This document shows, one piece after another, positions 1 to 6,622 of a stretch of 8,739 nucleotides of DNA. Within the stretch, counting starts at the first letter, position 1. Each line of letters begins with the position of its first letter. Below the pieces are notes generated by a model. It searched no databases. It worked only from the letters and a program-made list of their open reading frames with translations, and was not told where the DNA came from. The position numbers and the translations under genes were made by a program. This DNA comes from an uncultured Porticoccus sp. (lineage in GTDB: Bacteria > Pseudomonadota > Gammaproteobacteria > Pseudomonadales > Porticoccaceae), in the NCBI GenBank assembly GCA_950063125.1, contig CATLZI010000079.1, positions 1 through 8,739 on the forward strand, written 5' to 3'.

Positions 1-1202
1 AACAGGACCAGTGCATTGGTTAACGAATGCTGGAGATTGATAATCCGGGCAGTGGCCTCCCCCGAGCGAATGGCGGTGTTGATTGCCCGACGGCGATCAT
101 CGAACTGGCCGTGATCAAGACCCACCGGGTTGAATTCAGCGCCTTCTGAAAGGGTGCTGAATTGCACCGGGTAATAGTCCTCCCCTGCCGGTGCGCTGAT
201 TTTTTGCCAGTTCTGATCTACGGCACTGACCGTGAATTCGCGGGTGTGTTGCTCGCGCATCTCTCGTTCAAATGCCCACCGCTGGTTGGCGGTAATGCGT
301 GGCACCCAGTCCACCCGGTTAATATGTGGCCGATTTGAAATATGGCCGCTGAAGCGATGAAACTCTTCCTTGGTTATCTGCTCACTTGCCGAGAAAAAGG
401 ATTCCACAGCATACAGCGGCAAAATTTTCTCGTTCAGTGTCAGGAAACTCAGGTCTGCGAGTGTCTGGACCTGCCGGGAAAGGTTGGCCTCGGCCTCTGC
501 CAGCTCCAGACGCGACAGGGTGAGGCTGCCGGCCACTAGAAGTATTGTGGTCATCAGCAGTGGCAATACAAACCGGTAGCGCGGCCTGGCGCCGGGTTGG
601 CTGTTGGGCCAGAGCAACAGCAACAGGGGGGCAAACAGCACTACCCCGATGGAATCCCCTGCCCACCACACCAGCCATTGTTGGGCCACATTCTCGGCAG
701 GCAGAATGCCCAGCAGATAGCGGGAGGAGGCGCCAATAGTCGGTGACATAAGGCAGGCCAGGGGGCCTGCCGAGAACAGAAAATGCCACTCGCGACCAGG
801 TATAACCGATAGCGCCTGGCGATCAAGGTAAGCTCTTGCCAGGGTTGCGCCGAGCAGAGCCTGTACTGTTACACCTGCGGCGTAGCTGCAGGCGGCGATC
901 ATCCCTGCGGCGGTCGGCGTCAGCATCGGGTCTGACAGAAAAGCGCCCAGAAATACACCGGGCCACAGGCGCCGCCCGCCGATTAATAATGCGGCGACAG
1001 TCAGGCCAGCGGGAAGCCAGATAGGAGAGGCAGGCCCAGCGGAGAGGTAAATAAGTAGTGATGCTTTGGCTGTAATGAAGTAAAGCAACGCCACTGCGGC
1101 GTTGTAGCCGACCCACTGAAATGACTGGATTGGTGTCGGCTTAGGGGGGTGTAGAGAGGATCCCCTACCTTGGTCACCCATTTGAGGCTTAGTTGCATCC
1201 AT
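1..1202 (-). CDS. MASE1-CHASE membrane sensor protein, N-terminal part (runs off the left edge)
   Basis: The frame is open from the window edge for 400 codons. Residues about 30-205 form a multi-pass membrane region with the MASE1 hallmarks: an IWLPAGL motif near residue 61 followed by GGRRLWPGVFLGAF, and WWAGDSIGVVLFAP at 179-192. A further membrane helix at about 211-230 leads into a probable periplasmic domain (about 235-400) with CHASE features: VDWVPR around W299, then YYPVQF and a GLDHG..DDRRRA stretch. MASE1 and CHASE domains normally sit at the N-terminus of sensor histidine kinases or diguanylate cyclases/phosphodiesterases; the output domain is outside the window, so the class is unknown. 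The start is uncertain. ATG 1202, ATG 1181 and ATG 1241 are all in frame and none has a good Shine-Dalgarno. I prefer 1202 because a TATACT -10-like box (1246-1251) would place the transcript start near 1239, after ATG 1241. It is divergent from nspC. Confidence 0.85.
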   Translation of the reverse strand, partial: MDATKPQMGDQGRGSSLHPPKPTPIQSFQWVGYNAAVALLYFITAKASLLIYLSAGPASPIWLPAGLTVAALLIGGRRLWPGVFLGAFLSDPMLTPTAAGMIAACSYAAGVTVQALLGATLARAYLDRQALSVIPGREWHFLFSAGPLACLMSPTIGASSRYLLGILPAENVAQQWLVWWAGDSIGVVLFAPLLLLLWPNSQPGARPRYRFVLPLLMTTILLVAGSLTLSRLELAEAEANLSRQVQTLADLSFLTLNEKILPLYAVESFFSASEQITKEEFHRFSGHISNRPHINRVDWVPRITANQRWAFEREMREQHTREFTVSAVDQNWQKISAPAGEDYYPVQFSTLSEGAEFNPVGLDHGQFDDRRRAINTAIRSGEATARIINLQHSLTNALVL

Positions 1203-1526
1203 AGCGAAATATCTTGTCAATGGGCGGTAATCCGTGAACATGCGAAGTATAAGCCAGCGTCAGTAGGCTGTATCTTCACTGGGACACAGTTTAGCAGTAC
1301 CAGTGTGGTTATATAGAATCCATTTATGGTTCTGCGGACATGGTTGCAGAGCCGGCGGTAAGCTGGCTGTAGTTCAATGATTGGGTGGAGATGGCTGTTG
1401 AGTTTATCGTGGGCAGTTTCCCGGTTTTGAAAGACGTATAATGACCACAATGGGGTAGTTCCAGTGTGATGCTGCCTGGTGGTGAAAGCTGGACGACAGT
1501 TTGTGTCGAACACAGGAGTTTGATTT
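1203..1526. other. Divergent intergenic region between the sensor gene and nspC
   Basis: No convincing gene lies here; reading frames that cross it run antisense into nspC and have no family-like content. It should hold the promoters of both flanking genes. Visible elements are a consensus TATAAT at 1437-1442 on the plus strand with a poor -35 match, a TATACT box at 1246-1251 on the minus strand, an inverted repeat CACTGG (1277-1282) with CCAGTG (1300-1305), a second CCAGTGTG copy at 1461-1468, and a 5-bp hairpin CGACA-GTTTG-TGTCG at 1494-1508 just upstream of the nspC ribosome binding site. None of these is diagnostic of a known regulator. Confidence 0.5.
1437..1442 (+). promoter_or_regulatory. 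Candidate -10 box for nspC
   Basis: A perfect TATAAT lies 84 bases upstream of the nspC TTG start. No good -35 hexamer is found 16-18 bases upstream, and there is no TGn extension, so it would be a weak or activator-dependent sigma70 promoter. The implied leader is about 78 nt and contains the small hairpin at 1494-1508. Confidence 0.35.
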
Positions 1527-1529
1527 TTG
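1514..1529 (+). promoter_or_regulatory. Ribosome binding site that decides the nspC TTG start
   Basis: AGGAG at 1514-1518 is followed by an 8-nt spacer and TTG at 1527-1529. No ATG or GTG lies close to this Shine-Dalgarno in the nspC frame, and the protein's homologous region begins soon after, so TTG is the probable initiator. Confidence 0.7.
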
Positions 1530-2720
1530 ACAGGTAATAACGCAATAACGGTAGTTGCACAAAAAGCGCTGGAAACATTTGACCCCGCTCGGGTGCCTTC
1601 GCCCTGTTTTGTGGTGGATGAGGTGGCGGTGGAGCGAAATCTTACAATCCTGCATCGGGTACAGGAAGAAAGTGGTGCCAGGGTGCTGGCGGCGTTGAAA
1701 GCCTTTTCACTTTGGCGATTGGCACCGCTGGTGGCCAAATACCTGTCTGGCACCTGTGCCAGTGGCTTGCATGAGGCAAGACTCGGCCGCGAGGAGTACG
1801 GCGGCGAGGTACACGTGTTTTCTGCGGCCTATACGGAACAGGATCTGCGGGAAATTCTCAAGCTGGCCGACCATGTGGTATTCAATTCGTTCGGCCAATG
1901 GCAGCGTTTTCAACCGCTGATACAGGAAGCCAGAATAGCCCGTCCCCATTTGCGCTTTGGTCTGCGTATCAACCCACAGCACTCCGAGGGCGATGTGCCC
2001 ATCTATGATCCCTGTGCCCCCTGTTCCCGACTGGGTATTCCCCTGTCACAGTTTGAGGGGCAATCTCTGGAGGGTATTACCGGGCTGCATTTTCATACCC
2101 TCTGTGAACAGGATGTGGAACCCCTGAAGCGGACTCTGATGGCGGTAGAGGAGAAATTCGGATACCTGCTACCGCAGATGGAGTGGGTGAACTTTGGTGG
2201 CGGCCACCACATTACCGAGCCGGGTTATCAGGTGGATGAGTTGATTGAGCTGATCAGGGATTTCAGCGCCCGCTACAATGTGCAGGTATTTCTCGAGCCC
2301 GGTGAGGCGGTCGCTATTCACACCGGGGTGCTGGTTACCGAGGTGCTGGATCTGGCCTGGAACGACATGGCCCAGGCAATCCTCGATACCTCTGCCACCT
2401 GCCACATGCCGGATATCCTGGAGATGCCCTATCGCCCCAGGGTTATCGGTGCCGGCTTGCCCGGTGAATTTGCCTACAGCTATCGGCTTGGCGGTATGAC
2501 CTGTCTGGCGGGAGATGTAGTTGGCGACTACAGCTTTGCAGCACCTCTCGAAGTGGGGCAGCGACTGGTTTTTGATGACATGAGCCATTACACCATGGTC
2601 AAAACGACGACCTTCAATGGCATCAATTTGCCCTCGATTGCCCTGTGGAACCCGGAAACCGACCAGTTGCGGGTGATACGTCAATTTGGTTATGAGGATT
2701 TCAGGCAACGCCTGAGTTGA
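1527..2720 (+). CDS. nspC: Carboxynorspermidine decarboxylase
   Basis: This 397-residue protein is a PLP-dependent, fold-type III (alanine racemase-like barrel) decarboxylase. The family converts carboxynorspermidine to norspermidine, or carboxyspermidine to spermidine, in the cytoplasm. Visible marks are the PLP-lysine region AALKAF with K58, GGGHH in the phosphate-binding region, LEPGEAV at 256-262, the family signature CHMPDILEMPYRP starting at C292, and a TCLAGD motif with C326 and D330 matching the catalytic Cys/Asp of the ornithine decarboxylase superfamily. Length fits the family. The TTG start is set by AGGAG at 1514-1518. A small stem TCAGGC-AAC-GCCTGA (2701-2715) covers the gene end. 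The usual partner, a carboxy(nor)spermidine dehydrogenase gene, is not next to it in this window. Which carboxypolyamine it prefers cannot be told from the sequence. Confidence 0.92.
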   Translation: MTGNNAITVVAQKALETFDPARVPSPCFVVDEVAVERNLTILHRVQEESGARVLAALKAFSLWRLAPLVAKYLSGTCASGLHEARLGREEYGGEVHVFSAAYTEQDLREILKLADHVVFNSFGQWQRFQPLIQEARIARPHLRFGLRINPQHSEGDVPIYDPCAPCSRLGIPLSQFEGQSLEGITGLHFHTLCEQDVEPLKRTLMAVEEKFGYLLPQMEWVNFGGGHHITEPGYQVDELIELIRDFSARYNVQVFLEPGEAVAIHTGVLVTEVLDLAWNDMAQAILDTSATCHMPDILEMPYRPRVIGAGLPGEFAYSYRLGGMTCLAGDVVGDYSFAAPLEVGQRLVFDDMSHYTMVKTTTFNGINLPSIALWNPETDQLRVIRQFGYEDFRQRLS

Positions 2721-2826
2721 TCGGGCGTATTATGGTGGCAGGCTGCAGAGCAGGGCTTCCCGGAAATCGCCCCCACTATTTGATTTAGTTGCCAGCAGTC
2801 GCTAGATTGATTGTCGGCCACACGGA

Positions 2827-2850
2827 TTAATCACAGAAATCGTTTAATCA
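2827..2850 (+). repeat. Short direct repeat upstream of the EncFtn gene
   Basis: TTAATCA occurs at 2827-2833 and again at 2844-2850, 17 bases apart start to start, just upstream of the Shine-Dalgarno at 2860. It may be a binding site or chance in an AT-richer leader. I do not recognise a Fur, OxyR or IscR consensus here. Confidence 0.25.
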
Positions 2851-2872
2851 GACATACACAGGAGACGCCAAT

Positions 2873-3160
2873 ATGGCCAATGAAGGTTACCACGAACCCA
2901 TTAACGAATTGACCGATAAAACAAGGGATATGCACCGTGCCATCACCTCATTGATGGAGGAACTGGAGGCTGTTGACTGGTACAACCAGCGAGTGGATGC
3001 CTGTAAGGATCCCGAGCTGAGAGCCATTCTGGCCCATAATCGCGATGAGGAGAAAGAGCACGCCGCGATGGTGCTGGAATGGATTCGCCGTCAGGATCCG
3101 GCCTTTGATCACGAGCTGAAAGATTACCTGTTTACTGAAAAAACCATTGCCCACCAGTAA
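2873..3160 (+). CDS. Encapsulated-ferritin (EncFtn) family protein, short form without cargo-loading tail
   Basis: This 95-residue all-helical protein has the EncFtn pattern: YHEP near the N-terminus, HRAITSLMEELEAVDWY at 21-37, and LAHNRDEEKEHAAM at 53-66 followed by LEWIRR. By recall of the Rhodospirillum rubrum protein, the ferroxidase-centre residues are kept: E30, W36, Y37, E60 and H63 correspond to its E32, W38, Y39, E62 and H65. Family members oxidise Fe(II) as annular decamers formed from dimers and normally work inside an encapsulin shell, which supplies the storage cavity. Here the protein ends right after YLFTEKTIAHQ, with no C-terminal targeting peptide, and no encapsulin gene is adjacent (nspC upstream, ubiD convergent downstream). 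It may therefore be free in the cytoplasm or loaded differently. Start is ATG 2873 with AGGAG at 2860-2864 and an 8-nt spacer. It is probably monocistronic. Confidence 0.88.
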   Translation: MANEGYHEPINELTDKTRDMHRAITSLMEELEAVDWYNQRVDACKDPELRAILAHNRDEEKEHAAMVLEWIRRQDPAFDHELKDYLFTEKTIAHQ

Positions 3161-3177
3161 ATTAAGTGCTGATGAGT

Positions 3178-3220
3178 GAGTGTCGGAAGAGATGCGCTGC
3201 AATCAACTCTTCCGGCGCTC
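3178..3220 (+). terminator. 14-bp stem-loop after the EncFtn gene
   Basis: Bases 3178-3191 pair with 3207-3220 around a 15-nt loop; the inner 8 bp (3184-3191 with 3207-3214) are perfect Watson-Crick. Two of the outer pairs are T-G, which are wobble pairs in plus-strand RNA but A-C mismatches in the opposite strand, so the structure suits the EncFtn transcript rather than ubiD. It begins 17 nt after the stop codon and ends before the convergent ubiD stop. There is no T-tract, so it could be an atypical terminator or a 3'-end stabiliser that blocks exonucleases. Confidence 0.55.
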
Positions 3221-3229
3221 CGGCCAGGA

Positions 3230-4702
3230 TCAGTCCCCCTCGATCCCCAAAGACGCCCAGATATCGTCGATTCTGTTTTTGACATCGGGGTCCATCGTGA
3301 TGGGCCGACCCCATTCGCGGTGGGTTTCGCCGGGAAACTTGTTGGTGGCATCGAAACCGATTTTTGAGCCAAGCCCCGAAACCGGTGATGCGAAATCCAG
3401 GTAATCGATAGGGGTGTTGTCGATAATCACCGTATCCCGTCGCGGGTCCATCCGGGTTGTCATCGCCCAGATGACATCCTGCCAGTCCCTCGCATTGATA
3501 TCGTCATCGGTGACCACCACGAATTTGGTGTACATGAACTGCCGCAAAAATGACCATACCCCCATCATCACGCGTTTGGCATGGCCCGGGTACTGTTTCT
3601 TCATGGTGACCACGGCCATCCGGTAGGAGCAGCCCTCCGGCGGCAGATAAAAGTCGACAATTTCCGGAAACTGTTTTTTCAGAATGGGCACGAACACCTC
3701 GTTCAGAGCCACGCCGAGAATGGCCGGCTCATCCGGCGGTCTGCCGGTATAGGTGCTGTGATAGATGGGGTCGTGGCGATGGGTGATGCGCTCCACGGTG
3801 AACACCGGAAACCGGTCCACTTCATTGTAGTAACCGGTGTGGTCACCAAAGGGTCCCTCATCGGCCATTTCATCGGGATAGAGATAACCCTCCAGAATGA
3901 ATTCCGCGCTGGCGGGGACCTGAAGGTTGCTGCCCAGGCATTTGACCACGCGGGTTTTCTCACCGCGCAACAGTCCGGCAAACGCGTATTCGGACAGGGT
4001 ATCCGGCACCGGGGTGACGGCGCCGAGAATGGTCGCCGGGTCCGCGCCCAGGGCGACGGCTACCGGGAAGGGTTCCCCCGGATGCGCCAGTTGCCAGTCG
4101 CGGAAGTCCAGCGCGCCGCCGCGGTGAGACAGCCAGCGCATGATCAACTTGTTTTTGCCGATTACCTGCTGTCGGTAGATGCCGAGATTCTGGCGCTCTT
4201 TTTCCGGTCCCCGGGTAATCACCAGGGGCCAGGTGATCAGTGGGCCTGCATCCTCGGGCCAGCAGGTCTGGATTGGCAGTTTGCCGAGATCCACCTCGGC
4301 TCCCTCAATAATCACTTCCTGGCAGGGTGCGTTTTTCACCAACTTGGCGGGCATATTGAGGATGGGTTTGAATTTATGGCGCTTCTCCCAGAGATCCCTA
4401 ACCCCTTTTGGCGGTTCCGGTTCCCGCAGAAAGGCCAGCAGTTCGCCCACCTCGCGCAGGGCGGCGACACTCTCCTGGCCCATACCCATGGCGACCCGTT
4501 CCGGTGTGCCAAACAGGTTGCCCAGCACCGGGATGTCAAAGCCTCTGGGGTTTTCGAACAACAGGGCGGGGCCCCCAGCCCGCAGGGTTCGGTCACAGAT
4601 TTCGGTCATTTCCAGATAGGGATCGATTTCCACGGAGATGCGTTTGAGCTCACCGCGTTGTTCCAGAAACTGAATGAATTCTCGCAGGTCGGTATATTTC
4701 AT
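3230..4702 (-). CDS. ubiD: 4-hydroxy-3-polyprenylbenzoate decarboxylase
   Basis: This 490-residue protein matches Escherichia coli UbiD (497 aa) closely along its whole length. UbiD removes the carboxyl group from 3-polyprenyl-4-hydroxybenzoate in ubiquinone synthesis, using prenylated FMN made by UbiX plus a divalent metal and potassium. Landmarks visible here are [12 protein letters not shown] at 41-52, [11 protein letters not shown] with N172 (metal ligand, E. coli N175), [13 protein letters not shown] at 187-199 (cofactor contacts), E238 (E. coli E241), [15 protein letters not shown] with the proposed proton donor D287 (E. coli D290), and [10 protein letters not shown] near the C-terminus. 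I chose ATG 4702 because [10 protein letters not shown] aligns with the E. coli N-terminus; 20 more codons are open upstream but do not look homologous. The Shine-Dalgarno is weak (CAGG). It is convergent with the EncFtn gene and divergent from the DUF2784 gene; ubiX is not in the window. Confidence 0.97.
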   Translation of the reverse strand: MKYTDLREFIQFLEQRGELKRISVEIDPYLEMTEICDRTLRAGGPALLFENPRGFDIPVLGNLFGTPERVAMGMGQESVAALREVGELLAFLREPEPPKGVRDLWEKRHKFKPILNMPAKLVKNAPCQEVIIEGAEVDLGKLPIQTCWPEDAGPLITWPLVITRGPEKERQNLGIYRQQVIGKNKLIMRWLSHRGGALDFRDWQLAHPGEPFPVAVALGADPATILGAVTPVPDTLSEYAFAGLLRGEKTRVVKCLGSNLQVPASAEFILEGYLYPDEMADEGPFGDHTGYYNEVDRFPVFTVERITHRHDPIYHSTYTGRPPDEPAILGVALNEVFVPILKKQFPEIVDFYLPPEGCSYRMAVVTMKKQYPGHAKRVMMGVWSFLRQFMYTKFVVVTDDDINARDWQDVIWAMTTRMDPRRDTVIIDNTPIDYLDFASPVSGLGSKIGFDATNKFPGETHREWGRPITMDPDVKNRIDDIWASLGIEGD

Positions 4703-4809
4703 AAGTGTGCCTGAACAATAACTCTGGCAAGTGTTACGACAACGGTTGGCGAATGCAATCACTGTAATGCCATGCGGCCCCTTGGGGTAGATGCAATACC
4801 CGGTTGTTG

Positions 4810-4824
4810 GCGTTACATTAACGC
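4810..4824. repeat. Perfect inverted repeat abutting the DUF2784 start codon
   Basis: GCGTTA (4810-4815), a 3-nt spacer and TAACGC (4819-4824) form a perfect dyad ending one base before ATG 4826. It lies where a Shine-Dalgarno would be expected, and none is visible. It may be an operator or an mRNA hairpin controlling initiation of the DUF2784-channel pair; it also lies in the divergent ubiD upstream region. Confidence 0.5.
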
Positions 4825-4825
4825 T

Positions 4826-5185
4826 ATGGCCTACTTTTTTCTGATTTTAATTGTGGCACTGGTGCATTTCGGTTTCGTACTGTTTGTGATCGCCGGCGGT
4901 TTGCTGGCCTTCCAGTGGCCCTCCATCCTCTGGTGGCACCTGGCCGGGGCGCTGTATGGCATCGCGATTATGCTGGTGGGCTGGCGTTGTCCACTCACCA
5001 GGCTGGAAGCCTGGCTGCGCGAGCGGCGCGGCGAGCGACTGGTAACCCAGTGGGAGTTTCTGCGCCACTACCTCTGGTCTCACGTCGGTTTGCGTGGCAA
5101 CGAGTGGTTTATTACGGTGGTATTGATGATGGCAATGGTGCTGTTCAACTACCGGGCATATCGGTTTGTCATCGTGGGGAGTTAG
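4826..5185 (+). CDS. DUF2784 family membrane protein
   Basis: This 119-residue protein of unknown function carries the DUF2784 pattern: an N-terminal membrane helix (about 3-28) with a conserved His (H14) ahead of a VLFVIAGG stretch, W-P then WWHL (H38), a second helix (about 36-53), and the signature [10 protein letters not shown] at 52-61 followed by a basic amphipathic segment. A third helix (about 98-113) lies near the C-terminus. I chose ATG 4826 because it starts directly on the membrane helix as in relatives; ATG 4772 would add 18 residues of non-family character. No Shine-Dalgarno is seen, and a perfect inverted repeat occupies its place. The next gene starts 2 bases after the stop, so the two are probably co-translated. 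No biochemical role is known to me for this family. Confidence 0.82.
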   Translation: MAYFFLILIVALVHFGFVLFVIAGGLLAFQWPSILWWHLAGALYGIAIMLVGWRCPLTRLEAWLRERRGERLVTQWEFLRHYLWSHVGLRGNEWFITVVLMMAMVLFNYRAYRFVIVGS

Positions 5186-5190
5186 GGTTG
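5176..5190 (+). promoter_or_regulatory. Ribosome binding site and TTG start of the channel gene
   Basis: GGGGAG at 5176-5181 lies inside the last codons of the DUF2784 gene and is followed, after 6 nt that include the TAG stop, by TTG at 5188. This favours TTG 5188 over the in-frame GTG at 5227, which lacks such a site and would cut into the first membrane helix. Confidence 0.55.
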
Positions 5191-5634
5191 ATAGAACTTG
5201 TCGGGGTTTTTGGGTTCAACTCGATCGTGGTCGCCCTGGCCGTCCTCATTCACTATGAGGTGTTATCGCGTCTGGCGACCGTTTTGCCAATGCTGGATAT
5301 CCGGCCACGGTTGCGGGTTCTGGTGGCAATTTTTGTGGCTTTTATTGCCCATGTGGCGGAAATATGGACCTTTGCTCTGGCGTTCTATCTGTTGCTGCAA
5401 GTGGGGGGCAGTAGTTTGGCCGGCAACTTTGATGGTTCCCTGCTGGACTGTATTTATTTCTCTTTCAGTAACTACACGTCGCTCGGCTATGGTGACATCG
5501 AGCCATTTGGCCATATCCGCTTCCTGGCGGTACTGGAAGCCTTGATCGGTCTGATTATGATCGGCTGGACGGCATCCTTTATGTATATCGAAATGCAGAA
5601 ATTCTGGATGACGGGCAAAAATGGTCGCCGATGA
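5188..5634 (+). CDS. Small potassium-channel-like membrane protein (Ion_trans_2 type)
   Basis: This 148-residue protein has three hydrophobic segments, at about 8-28, 43-68 and 108-130. Between the last two lies a pore-loop region, YFSFSNYTSLGYGDIEPFG, whose S98-L99-G100-Y101-G102-D103 aligns with the TVGYGD selectivity filter of K+ channels. The filter Thr-Val is Ser-Leu here, as I recall for other small bacterial proteins of this type. No cytoplasmic nucleotide-binding (RCK/TrkA) or voltage-sensor domain is present, so gating is unknown; channels of this fold work as tetramers in the inner membrane. It is tightly coupled to the DUF2784 gene and ends 11 bp from the convergent purU stop. Selective K+ conduction is an inference from the filter alone. 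Confidence 0.8.
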   Translation: MIELVGVFGFNSIVVALAVLIHYEVLSRLATVLPMLDIRPRLRVLVAIFVAFIAHVAEIWTFALAFYLLLQVGGSSLAGNFDGSLLDCIYFSFSNYTSLGYGDIEPFGHIRFLAVLEALIGLIMIGWTASFMYIEMQKFWMTGKNGRR

Positions 5635-5645
5635 CGCAGGCGGGA

Positions 5646-6503
5646 CTATTCAAAAACGATGGTTTTGTTGCCGTGCAATAACACGCGATCCTCCAGGTGA
5701 TAACGCAGGCCTTTGGCCAGCACATTTTTTTCCACATCCTTGCCCTTGCGCACCAGATCCGGAACGCTGTCGTGATGGCTGATGCGGACCACATCCTGCT
5801 CGATAATCGGGCCGGCATCCAGGTCGCTGGTCACATAGTGACAGGTGGCGCCGATCAGTTTCACACCTCTTTCTGCCGCCTGGTGGTAAGGTTTTGCCCC
5901 GACAAAGGCCGGCAGAAAACTGTGGTGGATATTGATGATCTGTCCCGGGTAGGTGGCGCACAGTTCCGGCGGCAGGATTTGCATGTAGCGCGCCAGCACG
6001 ATCACATCCGCCCTGCTCCGGGCAATTTGTGTTGCCACCTCCGCGAAGTGGGCAGTCTTGTCATTCTGGTCCACGGGGGCATGGTGGTAGGGAATATTAT
6101 GCCAGTTCACATAACTGCGCAGTTCATCATGGTTCGAGATCACACAGGGGATATCAAACTGCATTTCACCGCTGCGCCAGCGGTACAAAAGGTCAGACAG
6201 GCAGTGGGCCTGGGTGCTGGCCATTAACACTACCCGTTTTGGCTTGCTGGTATCCGTCAGCCGCCATTGCATGTCGTATTGCTCTGCCAGCGGCGCGAAG
6301 CGCGCAGTGAGCTCCTCCGGGCCGTAGGACAGTGAATCGGCGGCAATTACCTGGCGCATAAAGAACCAGTTGGTGTCGGGGTCCCGATAGTAGTTTGCTT
6401 CGGTCAACAGGCCACCCTCGTTGGCGAGGAAGGAGCTCACGGCGGCCACCAGACCAACGCGGTCCGGGCAGGATACGATCAGACGAAAACTGTGCGTGTT
6501 CAT
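5646..6503 (-). CDS. purU: Formyltetrahydrofolate deformylase
   Basis: This 285-residue enzyme hydrolyses 10-formyl-tetrahydrofolate to formate and tetrahydrofolate, balancing one-carbon pools and supplying formate for PurT-dependent purine synthesis. An N-terminal ACT domain (about 5-85, with SCPDRVGLVAAVSSFLANEGG) is followed by a formyltransferase-fold domain (about 88-280). The catalytic set of the glycinamide-formyltransferase superfamily is visible: N191 and H193 in INIHHSFLP, and D229 in TSDLDAGPIIEQD. Length is normal. ATG 6503 is the only sensible start because an in-frame stop lies a few codons upstream; it has no clear Shine-Dalgarno. It lies 119 bp downstream of the hydrolase gene on the same strand, so it could be read through from that operon or have its own promoter; a hairpin lies between them. 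Confidence 0.96.
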   Translation of the reverse strand: MNTHSFRLIVSCPDRVGLVAAVSSFLANEGGLLTEANYYRDPDTNWFFMRQVIAADSLSYGPEELTARFAPLAEQYDMQWRLTDTSKPKRVVLMASTQAHCLSDLLYRWRSGEMQFDIPCVISNHDELRSYVNWHNIPYHHAPVDQNDKTAHFAEVATQIARSRADVIVLARYMQILPPELCATYPGQIINIHHSFLPAFVGAKPYHQAAERGVKLIGATCHYVTSDLDAGPIIEQDVVRISHHDSVPDLVRKGKDVEKNVLAKGLRYHLEDRVLLHGNKTIVFE

Positions 6504-6566
6504 GGGGGCTTCAGACTGGCTTCAAGGAGACCGAACTGTCTCATATTTACGGTTGAATTTCACCCG

Positions 6567-6585
6567 CCACGCCAAAAAGGCGCGG
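6567..6585 (-). other. Hairpin between the hydrolase gene and purU
   Basis: A 7-bp stem (6567-6573 with 6579-6585) encloses a 5-nt loop. One pair is G-U in minus-strand RNA but A-C on the plus strand, so the fold suits the transcript running toward purU. No U-tract follows. It could be a weak terminator, a processing site or chance pairing in GC-rich DNA. Confidence 0.35.
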
Positions 6586-6622
6586 GTCCTGGGGTTGCTG
6601 TTCCCCGGCCGGTTTTCCCCGA

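Noticed and set aside
382..1198. Several short minus-strand frames of 61-135 codons
   Set aside because: They are alternative frames of the MASE1-CHASE gene, which is open continuously and shows clear domain motifs.
1217..1753. A 178-codon minus-strand open frame across the intergenic region
   Set aside because: It overlaps the 5' end of nspC in antisense and reads as random sequence with no domain pattern or ribosome binding site.
2701..2772. Possible terminator after nspC (TCAGGC-AAC-GCCTGA and a GGGCG/CGCCC pairing)
   Set aside because: The first stem lies within the coding end and has no T-tract; the second has a 40-nt loop. Neither is strong enough to call.
3581..4714. A 377-codon plus-strand open frame
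   Set aside because: It lies antisense to ubiD, whose full-length match to E. coli UbiD is unambiguous; the antisense translation has no family-like pattern and is a by-product of codon bias.
4772..4825. Longer N-terminus for the DUF2784 protein from ATG 4772
   Set aside because: The added residues are not membrane-like, have no ribosome binding site, and relatives start at the first hydrophobic helix.
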